This document shows, piece by piece, positions 52,807 through 62,340 of a stretch of 64,000 bases of DNA. The position numbers were made by a program, and so were the translations under genes. Each line of letters starts with the position of its first letter. Positions within the stretch are counted from its first letter, which is position 1. This stretch comes from Leguminivora glycinivorella (Eukaryota; Arthropoda; Insecta; Lepidoptera; Tortricidae). Location: positions 12,738,416 through 12,802,415 of the forward strand of contig NC_062998.1 of assembly GCF_023078275.1 (NCBI RefSeq), written 5' to 3'. Under the pieces are notes generated by a model. That model did no database searches. It saw only the letters and a list, made by a program, of their open reading frames with translations, and was not told where the DNA came from.

Positions 52807-54565
52807 CAGGGTGAAACATGGGTCGTAAACAGAAATATGTTTTTCTTACTGTCTAACTTTAGCTTAAACATGTGGACGATATGAGGGGCAGAAATATGTA
52901 CACATTGTTAGTTAATTATTTATTTTAAAAATGTTGTTAAATTACCGAGTCTCATGGTCACCCTAATTGCTACGTTAAACTGTCATAGACCTAGATAACA
53001 TTCATCATCTAACCTCTTTGTATTGGCTGGTAAGAACCAAAAAAAAATATTTATTGACAATGGCAAATTCAAAAGTCATAACATAGCATAACATCAAGCA
53101 ACGAATTTTTATTGAAAAGTAATAATTCTCGTTTACAATGCCGCCTGCGTATCCTTATACTTTTATTGAACGTTACGATATGATAAGATTTTACGCTCAA
53201 ACTAATAGTACAGAGCAAACAAGACAAGCATTTAGCGAACGTTACCCAGAGTCACCAGTCCCGACACACAACCTGATTCGCAGTATGATTCATAATCTCC
53301 GGCAGTACGGACAGTTTACTGTTCCAGCGCACGCGCAGGCCAGAGGAGGGCAGATTATTCGTCCGGAATACTTGCACAGGCGGATACGGAACTTCTTTAA
53401 TAGAAATCCACAAGCGAGTACTAGACAAGCTGCCAGACGCTTTCGTGTAAACCAGATGTACGTGTGGCGTTTCCTTAATGCGTCTGGCCAACACCCGTTT
53501 CATTTTCAGCCCGTACAGGATCTCGTGTTAGCAGATTACGCGAAAAGGGTAGAATTTTGTCGGTGGTTGTTGCAAAACCAAGATACAAACATCTTATGGA
53601 CCGACGAAGCGACATTTACGAGGATCGGACTTTTCAACCAACACAATGAACATTGGTGGAGCGAACACAACCCACACGTTGTGCGAAAGAATGCGTATCA
53701 GGTGAGGTTCAGTGTGAATGTCTGGGCGGGTATCATCAATAATACAGTGATTGGCCCTCACTTTATTGAAGGGCGTCAGAATGGGGCGAACTATCTCCGT
53801 TTCCTACAGCAGGTACTCCCCGAATTGCTAGAAGGAGTGCCTGAGGAGGATTTAGTGAACTTACATTATCAGCAAGATGGAGCACCTGCTCATTTTCAAC
53901 GTGACGTCCGTAATTACTTGGATAACGAATACCCTGAGCGCTGGATAGGCCGAAATGGACCCATACAATGGCCACCGCGTAGTCCTGACTTGACGCCTTT
54001 GGACTTTTACCTATGGGGTGAGATCAAGAGAAGGGTTTATGAACAGGTATCCGATACAGTGGCAGAGCTGCGTATTAAAATTATAGCCGCTTTTAATGAA
54101 GTAAAAGCCGACCAATTCGTGCTGAGGAGGGTCAAAGACAACCACCGAAGACGGGCACAGTTGTGTAATGAATTAGGAGGCGATCATTTTGAACAGTTAT
54201 TAAAGTACGTGTAAAATTAGCGATCTTTTTTTTTTTTTTCAAAATAAAATATGATAACAACCAATGCCAAGTGTGTTTACATTAAGTGCATAATGTAGGT
54301 TCTTGGAATACACAGATGATCTTGTTTGAGAGTCTAAATAGGTACTCGATTGATAAAATAAATCTACATAACAGTAATTTTAAGTACATGCACTTAAAGC
54401 TACAGTCTAGTCCCGGATAGGGTGACCATAAGGTTGGTGTTTTTCCTATTTTAAATGAATATCAAATAAGTTTTATTGTTTGCTTAAAGAGTTAATGCAA
54501 TGAATTTGCCTTAAAACACTGCAATAGAAACAAAAATTACTGTTCACGACCCATGTTTCACCCTG
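52807..54565 (+). mobile_element. Complete Tc1/mariner-superfamily transposon with intact transposase
   Basis: TIRs CAGGGTGAAACATGGGTCGT (then A/GAACAG) at both ends differ only slightly over about 30 bp and are flanked by TA (52805-52806, 54566-54567). A second inverted pair, ATGGTCACCCT at 52954-52964 and AGGGTGACCAT at 54419-54429, lies further in. One uninterrupted ORF (53138-54214) occupies the interior. Intact ORF plus matching termini point to a young insertion. It sits between the 2.1-kb element and featureless intergenic DNA. Confidence 0.92.
53138..54214 (+). CDS. Transposase, IS630/Tc1/mariner superfamily, DD41D-like
   Basis: 358 residues without stop or frameshift, a normal length for the superfamily. 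The N-terminal 110 residues look like paired helix-turn-helix DNA-binding units (residues 1-60, and about 75-115 with NRNPQASTRQAARRFRV). The catalytic DDE/D fold follows: ILWTDEATFTRIG (first Asp, about residue 155), NLHYQQDGAPAHF (second Asp, about residue 249) and WPPRSPDLTPLDFYLWGEIK (third, Asp in LDFYLW). By my count 41 residues separate the second and third acids, against 34 in classical Tc1 and mariner. The product should cut and paste the element at TA. The ATG at 53138 is followed by MPPAYPYTFIERYDMIRFY, matching starts of related transposases. Likely still functional, inferred from intactness. Confidence 0.93.
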   Translation: MPPAYPYTFIERYDMIRFYAQTNSTEQTRQAFSERYPESPVPTHNLIRSMIHNLRQYGQFTVPAHAQARGGQIIRPEYLHRRIRNFFNRNPQASTRQAARRFRVNQMYVWRFLNASGQHPFHFQPVQDLVLADYAKRVEFCRWLLQNQDTNILWTDEATFTRIGLFNQHNEHWWSEHNPHVVRKNAYQVRFSVNVWAGIINNTVIGPHFIEGRQNGANYLRFLQQVLPELLEGVPEEDLVNLHYQQDGAPAHFQRDVRNYLDNEYPERWIGRNGPIQWPPRSPDLTPLDFYLWGEIKRRVYEQVSDTVAELRIKIIAAFNEVKADQFVLRRVKDNHRRRAQLCNELGGDHFEQLLKYV

Positions 54566-57500
54566 TATAACGCATAATTATTTTAAAATGACGATGTCAG
54601 TAATGCTAGTCGAATAAAGCCCTACCAAGCGCCCAAAGTTTGGTGTGTTTAACAATGTTTAAACATTATACACTGTGTTTTTGTTGTTTCCCGTTAAATT
54701 CGACACGCAGTTAGGTTCATCATCAGGAACCACCCTGTATATCGCTTTTAGTTAAATTCGAAAACATTTTTTTTTTCGTTGCCATACATAAATTAATTAA
54801 TTAGTGTGAGAGGACCTTAATCACAACATTAAAATCATTGATAAGTGTTTGACGGCACATGTCAAAACAAATAACATTAGGAAGTGGTAAGGGATGCCAC
54901 TCACGTGTTCAGTAATTAAATTATTTTTTTTAACGATTCGATAACCGTAAGAGTTAAGTGGCTAGTTTCTTAGAGAAATTTATTGTATTTGAAGTAAAGA
55001 ATCTTCCCTTAAAGTTTCATACATATTAAAAAAAACAGGATGTAGAATAAACCGTAACCCAACCCGGTCAAAGCCTTCACAAAAATCGGACAGAAGAGGG
55101 TGAATCCCATTAAGTTGCTAAATGGCGTATATATGTCTGCGATTGAAATGAGCAGATTACATGCCCCAAGCCGCAAAGTAAAAAGCGGCACGGGACGTTT
55201 CAATTACTCTTCTGATTCTGTCTCATGTAGACCGCGGCTTACGAGATAGCAAAACATGTCGTGCGTAAAATTATAAATGGCCGGTTTAACATATTTTCAA
55301 CATTAGCAGGGCAAAAGCTATGTAAAATGAATCTTGCGGGATAAGAATTTAATTCAAGCCTACAGATTATATTCGTACATACGCGTCCTATATATGCCAT
55401 AAAATATAAGTAATATGCTAATAAATATGTCAATGAAGTTTAATTAATAAGTTAAGTAGGTACTTACTAACTAATTAAATCGTTTAACGCATTAAATTTC
55501 TTTGACATAAACTTGTAAACATAATATGGATCTTATAAATTTGAAAGAACTACACCTCATTTTTTAAGCATTAGAGAGAACGTAAAAGCACGAAGCACGA
55601 GGTCTTTTATATGAGACATTTTTGCCACAACTCTCATTCATCAACTGTCAGTATCATAAACAGACATTTTAATAAAATATTCTATTGTTTTCTACACTAA
55701 AATTATAAAAGTGTGTGTAATATTTATATATAAATAATACAATTGTACATTTAATTTAATTCTGGAAAGGTTGCATATTAAAAAAACCTAAAAAAGCAGA
55801 CATTTAGAACTATTGGTTCATTTTATGAGCTGTCAATGGTATTTATTTATTTATACATAGGTATTAGGTAAGTGTTTTTTTGTATTAACGTATAGAATTT
55901 TATGACACGAGCACCTCTTTTATTACTTTATTATTAATATTATATTTTGTGCTATGTGTTTGGTGGCATTCGACTGTGATTAGGTACTTCAATGGATCAG
56001 TTAGAGAAAGGCCCGAGTGGCTTGCAAAAACACCGTCAAGTAATCCTCTGAATGTTAGTTTCTTGAATAAATAAAAAATTATAACTCGAATTTTGCTTAG
56101 CAAGTAATCAAATGATGCGGTTGATATACTTACGGGTGCAATTTAAAAAAAAACTAAAAATAACTTAATATTGACCTGTTATCTTCTCGTTCTGGTTAAA
56201 ATTCTTAACATCTATTATTTGTCCTAAGAAGATAGGTTGACGACGACTGCTTCTTTGTTTACCAAATTTCTAATTCAAAAAAAACGAGGTATAGACATAA
56301 ATACCTATATGTATAAAGAAAACGTTAAGAGTAAACAACTCATATTCAATGTACATTTATCAAACATCTCGGTGCATATTATTTAGGAAAGATGTTTATT
56401 TTGTATAATAACTACTAACTAGTCACCTACTAATATTGAATAGATACGAGTACCTTAACCAGTAATTAACTTCTTCTTCGAAAAAAAAATATAATTTAGT
56501 AGGTATCCAAATTAATTTTTAGGATAAACTTGAGGGAACTACTCAAACTTTGAATCAAATTACTTTGCCACTCTTACGGATAAAATGGAACATTTTCATT
56601 AGTTTTTTGAATAAACAGTGCCTTTACTTTATGACTTAGTGTGGTGATAAAAAAGTATTTCGTGCTATAAACGAAGTTTATGATGCGCTATGTTTTTGTT
56701 ATGACAATCACACCAAAAATGTTTCCGTTGGCTTAATAATACTAAGTAACAACGCGCTGTCACTTTTTGCTTTCTTACTGAGCGGCTGATACAACCTGGC
56801 AAACTGTATGGCTACCACACATGTACACTAAGTACCCAGACATCGCATTATGAATGATTCACAAAGAGTGTGTGGTCACCAGACATATGGCAAATTTTAT
56901 CTGTTAAACACTATTTGAACAGTCTTATTTGAACAACTGAGCAGCATCTTTCAGCATTACATATTACCTACACCCATACCTTCCGTAAATCCGTACAATT
57001 CAACATTTTTAGAAGTAATTGTAAAAGGTATGTAATTTTTGCTTAGTAACAACTAACACTGAGTAAGTATTCGGGGCCGCTGCTCATATTCTCCATAAAA
57101 CAAATCTCATTGTCCGTGACGTTTTCGCTATCGAGTACCAGATTTTAAAAAGGCAAAAACATGGTAGAAGCTATGAAATGTGCTCCGTTTTCCTCGACGA
57201 CGGGTAAGGAGAGATAAATAGTAATGTTGAAAGCTGTAAATTAGGGAGGAGTTCAGACTTTCTTGCTGTCATAGACGCCACGTGGCGTAGCTCAATGCTC
57301 CTAATTACACTGCGGGAAGATTTATTTTAGTATAAATTATAAGTATTTCCATTTGCTTATGTATATAAGATAATATTACTTGGAGTAAATATCCCGGATA
57401 GGACAGACGATGTTTGTACTTATAATGTAATTGACATGTAACCGTTTTACGAAAGGAATAAATATATACACTTATTCTCCAGACAAGTTAAAGCCTCTTT

Positions 57501-57639
57501 CACATTTGTCTGGCTTGTTGTGTTCCGTCATGATGCATCAAATTGGCAATCATTTACACCTTCGTTTCTAAATATATAATAGAAGAAACTGATTAACTGA
57601 TTGACTGGCCGACATATCAACGAACAGCTGAAATCGCTG
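54566..57639. other. Intergenic, nothing identified
   Basis: About 3 kb of AT-rich DNA after the intact transposon. Short ORFs (55203-55009, 55433-55239, 56103-55900) carry no recognisable motif. CACCCTGTATATCGC near 54732 resembles another transposon end but no partner was found. Confidence 0.55.
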
Positions 57640-57990
57640 GTCCTATTAGAGATTCCAAATTTGGCAGTAGAGGAGATACACGATGTGACCAATTTTAAAT
57701 GCCGGTTAAGGGATTTATTGATTAGTAAATGCTATTACGACGTCAATGATTTTATTTGTAATTTTTAATGTATTTTTTAAATGTTCCTACTGTATACCAA
57801 AATTTGACTGACATAAGATTAATTAATATCCTAATACTGTATAATATTATACTTAAATTGCATGTTAATTATAAGGTTGTAAGATATTCTAGTAATTAGA
57901 AAGTTTATTAATAGTATAATGTTACATTTCCGACGTAATTGTAAAATTGTTATGGAATAAATATTATCTTATCTTATCTTATCTTATAGC
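57640..57990 (+). mobile_element. LINE 3' end relic with (TTATC)n tail
   Basis: The plus strand reads FKCRLRDLLISKCYYDVNDF then a stop near 57770, resembling the extreme C-terminus of jockey-like/CR1-like reverse transcriptases (FKxxLKxxLxxKxYYSVxDF). About 200 bp of AT-rich 3'UTR follows, then GGAATAAATATTATC and four TTATC units, as expected of a LINE 3' end terminating in a short tandem repeat. The rest of the element is absent. Confidence 0.6.
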
Positions 57991-58699
57991 GTTTGGGGTC
58001 ACAATAATTCCCACAGAACCGAAGTCTGGTTTTTTTAGTTCTTTGTGTGTGTCTTTTTGACACAGTAAAATATATTAGTGCAAAATGTATTTTCTCGACC
58101 TCCAAAAGTTGTATGAAAAATTACTTATGAAAAAAAAGTCCTAAAATTTAAAAATCCTCTCTGGTATCAACTTATGGGGAATTACCCGGCAAAAAAAATT
58201 TATAGCGTTAATGTTTAGCAAAAATATAACACTTTTCCTCTATTCTGATAAAATAAAAACTGATAAAAATCATAAATTTGATGAAGGGAAGTGATTGAAA
58301 CATAAATTTCAGCAATGTAATTTTTTTCATAGGTACCATGGTAAATACGGGTATGATCCGCCTGGTGATAAGCAGTTACGGTAGCCTATGGCGCCTGCCA
58401 CTCTAGAGCCTCCACATGCGCGTTGCTGGCCCTTTAGGGTACCTTTCCACCAGAGATGCGCTACGTGGATCAGTTTGATATCCACCAGTCATGTTCATTG
58501 TTCCACAAAGCATAGCTCTAGTGGGAACGGGTTCGACTAGGCTGATTGTTGATTTCAGACGCATCCATAACACATCTCTGGTGGAAAGGCACCCCTAACA
58601 GTCCTCAGCTAGCTCGTAGGATAAGGAGCGTCCGCGGGAGAAAAATCCTCCTAAAGCCTACATCGGAAACAGATGCCTTAATCTCACTGTCCAAGTCCC

Positions 58700-58860
58700 T
58701 AAGTCACGCGGCCCGGGCAGGCCAAAGAAGCACTGGCTGGACGTCGTGGGAGCGGACATGCAAGAGAACAATCTCACGCCTAAGGATGTCGAAGATCGGG
58801 CGAAGTGGAGAAGACTGAGCAGGAAAGCGGACCCTGGCGCTAGGCCGGGAAAACGCTAGG
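58700..58860 (+). pseudogene. LINE reverse transcriptase C-terminal fragment (RTE-like)
   Basis: The plus strand reads GRPKKHWLDVVGADMQENN then DVEDRAKWRRLSRKADPG, a motif common at the C-terminus of RTE-like LINE ORFs in insects (RPxxRWLDxVxxDM ... DRxKWRRLxRKADP). Only about 50 codons remain, followed by GARPGKR and a stop. It sits in the left half of the palindrome loop. Confidence 0.7.
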
Positions 58861-59254
58861 TTGAAGAAGAAGACGCAGTGTGCGACCATATACGGGTCCA
58901 GGGTATGAGGATGCGTAGATTTATGACTAGAAAAACCGACGATTATTAGGTTTTGGTTTTCTCTCGTGTTCGTTAAAATACTTTATCGAGAGTTTTTATT
59001 TGGTATGCGACAATTTATGTACTTTTACACTCACCAAAATACAAGTTTATGGTGCTCAAAATGCTCCTTTGACTGTGAGTGAGAACTTAGTTTCCTAGGA
59101 TCCTTAGCAGTTTTTGCGGTAACCGTATTTACCATTAACTTGTATTTCAGTGAATTGTCGCATCCCAAACAAAAGCTCTCCATAAAGTAAATATTATATC
59201 GAACACGAGAGAAAACCAAAACCTAATAATCATCGGTTTTTTTAGTCATAAATC

Positions 59255-59451
59255 TGCGCATCCTCACACCCTGGACCAGTAGACGAGTGGAACTTGACGC
59301 CAAGCGCGACGAGATAAAGGCCCGACCACCTGCAGCCATCAACTATAATTTCATCGGAGGGGTGCTGACATGCAGTGAGTGTGGTCGTACATTTACTGCA
59401 AAAATAGGCTACGTCAGCCACCTGAGAGCTCACGACCGTCGCTCTCAATAA
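59255..59451 (+). pseudogene. C2H2 finger fragment from a LINE-type ORF C-terminus
   Basis: The plus strand reads RRVELDAKRDEIKARPPAA then GGVLTCSECGRTFTAKIGY followed by VSHLRAHDRRSQ and a stop. A single C2H2 finger of the form CxxCxRxFxxxIGxxSHxRxH at the very end of an ORF is typical of LINE reverse transcriptase proteins in arthropods. No further fingers and no start codon in context, so it is not a host zinc-finger gene. Confidence 0.65.
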
Positions 59452-60301
59452 TAAACCAATACCCAGTCGCTGAGGCCGAAACCGGTCGGGACAGGATGGA
59501 TGATATATATATATGGTCACACACTGCGGCTTAGGAGGATTTTTCTCCCGCAGACACTCCTTATCCTGCGAGCTAGCTGAGGACTGTTAAGGGTGCCTTT
59601 CCACCAGAGATGTGTTATGGATGCGTCTGATATCCACAATCAGCTTTGTCGAACCCGTTCCCACTAGCGCTATGCTTTGTGGAACAATGAACATGATTGG
59701 TGGATATCAAACATCCACGTAGCGCATCTCTGGTGGAAAGTTACCCTAAAGGGCCAGCAACGCGCATGTGGAGGCTCTAGAGTGGCAGGCGCCATAGGCT
59801 ACCGTAACTGCTTATCACCAGGCGGATCTAACCCGTATTTACCATGGTGTGGTACCTATGAAAGAAATTACATTGCTGAAATTTATGTTTAAATCATTTC
59901 CCTTTATCAAATCTATGATTTTTATCAGTTTTTATTTTATCAAAGTAGAGGAAAATTGTTTTATTTTTGCTAAACATTAACGCTATAAATTTTTTTGCCG
60001 CTTAATTCCCCATAAGTTGATACCAGAGACGATTTTTAAATTTTAGGATTTTTTTTTCATTGTACTTTTTCATACAACTTTTGGCGGTCGTAAACACGCT
60101 ATTTGCACAAATTACTATATTTTTAGTATGTCAAAAAGACACACACAAAGAACTAAAAAAACCAAACTTCGGTTCTGTGGGAATTATTATGACCCCTCCC
60201 ATACAAATGCTCGTACAACTCCTCTACTAGGGGTGAAACGTTTTGAATAAGATTACTTTCAGTACGCGGGCGAAGCCGCGGGAAAAAGCTAGTATTTAAT
60301 A

Positions 60302-60800
60302 TAGAGATGGGCCGAATATTCGGTAAATATTCGGTATTCGGCATATTCGGCAAGTTTTTCAATGTTCGTATTCGGCCGAATAATTCGGTTGCATTGCCGA
60401 ATATATACCGAATAAACAAAGTAAATAACTAATCTTCACCTATTCCATTGGATAATAAGCTCCTATTTTAGTAGCTTTTTAAGGAACTGCTAAAAAGAGA
60501 GAAACCTATGCGTCAAAATATAAATACAATTGTTTTGTAAAAAAGTTAAAAAACCTTAGTTTAAGAGAAGAATTCAGAGTGGTTTTAACTAAGTTTTAGT
60601 TATCTACAAAATCATAAAAGCTTAGTTGTAGTAACATATGTAACCATTATCAATAATTTAACAGTTTTAATGAATAGAACATCCCCTTTAAAACCATGGC
60701 GTAACCGAATATTCGGCCGAATGTTCGGTTCGGTAAGAGCTGAACCGAATGTTCGGCCGAATATTCGTATTCGGCAAAGTCCATATTCGGCCCATCTCTA
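60302..60800. mobile_element. hAT-type MITE with TTCGG-rich arms and 8-bp target duplication
   Basis: Termini TAGAGATGGGCCGAATATTC and ATATTCGGCCCATCTCTA are inverted repeats. ATTTAATA occurs directly at 60294-60301 and 60801-60808 as an 8-bp duplication, the hallmark of hAT transposition. The subterminal 100 bp on each side carry many ATTCGGxCGAAT words. The 300-bp centre is AT-rich and non-coding. Confidence 0.85.
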
Positions 60801-60808
60801 ATTTAATA

Positions 60809-61683
60809 TGGTAGAGTGCACGTTTGGCTGACGCAGCGTGCACCACACTAATGTACACGCATCCTGTAACAGATAAATGTGCAGCCGGCTTAAGTTAACT
60901 TACAACCAAAATTACCGCCACATACCGCCAGGTTTCTCGCCACACAGTTGTAGACTCGGCACCGGATTGAAATTTACATATTTACTTTAGTTCCTACAAC
61001 AATTTTGAGCGAACAACAACACGACAAACGACAATTGCAAACATGCGTATGTGTACCCACTCTGCTGAGTAATTTGTATAGGGAACACAATTCTGTTATA
61101 TTGAGGTTGAAGCACCTTACATGGACGCGAGGTAAACTAATTTGGCACACATTCAAACAAACAAAGCGTCTTTGAATCAAGAATCCTTGTTATCTAGGAG
61201 CCTGGCGGCTGTACTTTGCTAACTAACTATCGCGTCGTTTGTAGGACTTGTAGGTGGGATATCAGACAATACAGTTTCCGACTGAAATGGAGGGAGTGTT
61301 TGTTAATATTAATTATACGCTATTACGGCACCAACAGTTAGTGAAACCAATAATGGAGGAGCATTGGTTACGTTGTGTTGTAACTGTATAAACATTACGT
61401 TCACTAAAGTTATCAAGCCAATAAAGTTCGTTTGTCCCTTTATCAGTTTGATAGCTTTAGAGAACGTTTATGAATAAGGGGGTAAGTATTTTTAAATCTT
61501 TATGTTTTAGAACAATTATCAGGGAAGCAGCTTTAGAGGAGCCATGCAAGGGTACAGGGACAGTAATAGAACGTTAATGGCAATAATTAATTAATGTCAC
61601 AGACCAACTTATGCTTAAAAAAAAATAATTGTCTATATTATTAGTGGTAGTAGTGTTTTATGATTTGGTACTCGCAGTACTAG
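60809..61683. other. 3' flank of the secreted-protein gene
   Basis: Contains the shortened foldback at 61393-61487. On the minus strand downstream of the stop at 61684 no canonical AATAAA was found in the first 100 bases, so the polyadenylation site is not assigned. Confidence 0.5.
61393..61487. repeat. Shortened copy of the 33.5-kb foldback MITE
   Basis: Shares GTTCACTAAAGTTATCAAGC and AAAGTTCGTTTGTCCCTTTA with 33476-33622, but lacks most of the loop and part of the right arm; the end is GAATAAGGGGGTAAG. Confidence 0.7.
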
Positions 61684-62340
61684 TTATTTAGTGTCATACA
61701 GTTGTTCAGCGCGTGGACGAATGCCCGATCTCATTGCTTTCTTATTCCTGTGCTTTTTCTTTTTGCCTTTCCTTAATAGGCTGTGTTTCGGTTCCTGGAT
61801 TCCCTTCCCTCCATACACTTGCGGGTTAGTAATCCAAGGCAATGCTATATTAGCTATACCTTTATCTCTGTAATCCTTGACGAAATACCGGTTCCATGTG
61901 TAGCAGCAAACATTATGTTTGTCTCTACAACCGGCAGCTTGAGTTATAGATTTTGCTCCCTTACACAGCTTATAGTTGACGCAAATCCCCCCAGATTGCC
62001 AGCAAGGAGTGGTCATCAGCGATCCTAACAAGATTGGTTAATGAGTATTTTTAATAGTAACAAATTATATTCAAATATTTGTCAACTCCCGACGATACTC
62101 ACGTCTAGAGACAACCGAAGCCAATGCGGCCTGGTATGCAAGAAGTTCTGCGCGCAGGTCTTCGTATTCTTCGTCGACTGATAAATCCAAGTTAGCGTCA
62201 TCTTTTAATGATGATATCAAGCCTATTCCTAAATCAGCGTCAACGAGTTCTTTTGTTTCGCGAGACCACCGTCTCGCTTGAGTCATCCATGAGCAGAGAA
62301 CAATACTTATTAATAGTATCAATACCGACCGGTTCAACAT
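61684..62340 (-). CDS. Small secreted six-cysteine protein, two exons, beta-defensin-like cysteine spacing
   Basis: Exon 1 is 62340-62103 (79 codons plus one base, donor AGAC|GTGAGT). Exon 2 is 62024-61684 (acceptor TCTTGTTAG|GATCG). The 78-bp intron joins in phase 1 to give an Arg. The product is 192 residues. Residues 1-22 are a clear signal peptide (LILLISIVLCSW). Residues about 30-75 are acidic with DEEYEDLRAELL. After an SRR site comes a cysteine module, residues about 87-120: C-x6-C-x5-C-x11-C-x6-CC with SGGIC around Cys2. The C-terminus is very basic (RKGKKKKHRNKK). The spacing resembles beta-defensin/big defensin (GxC before Cys2, terminal CC), but other secreted modules, including some CLIP-like ones, also end in CC. 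The ATG at 62340 has an AAAATG context. I do not recognise the family; an extracellular role, perhaps antimicrobial or peptide-signalling after cleavage at the basic site, is inference. Confidence 0.8.

Larger units (their letters stand above)
57994..60198. repeat. Nested palindrome of 2.2 kb enclosing LINE ORF pieces
   Basis: Outer arms 57994-58656 and 59524-60198 are inverted copies of about 665 bp with some divergence (shared GATAAGCAGTTACGGTAGCC, TATGGCGCCTGCCACTCTAG, CACATGCGCGTTGCTGGCCC, AACAATGAACATGA). An inner pair, 58886-59010 and 59148-59282, shares TATTAGGTTTTGGTTTTCTC and TCTCGTGTTCG. Both pairs have almost the same centre near 59085. Non-coding apart from the LINE pieces listed separately. 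Confidence 0.85.

Noticed and set aside
59242..59520. Minus-strand 92-residue ORF at the palindrome
   Set aside because: The plus strand carries the C2H2 finger; the minus frame has no signature.
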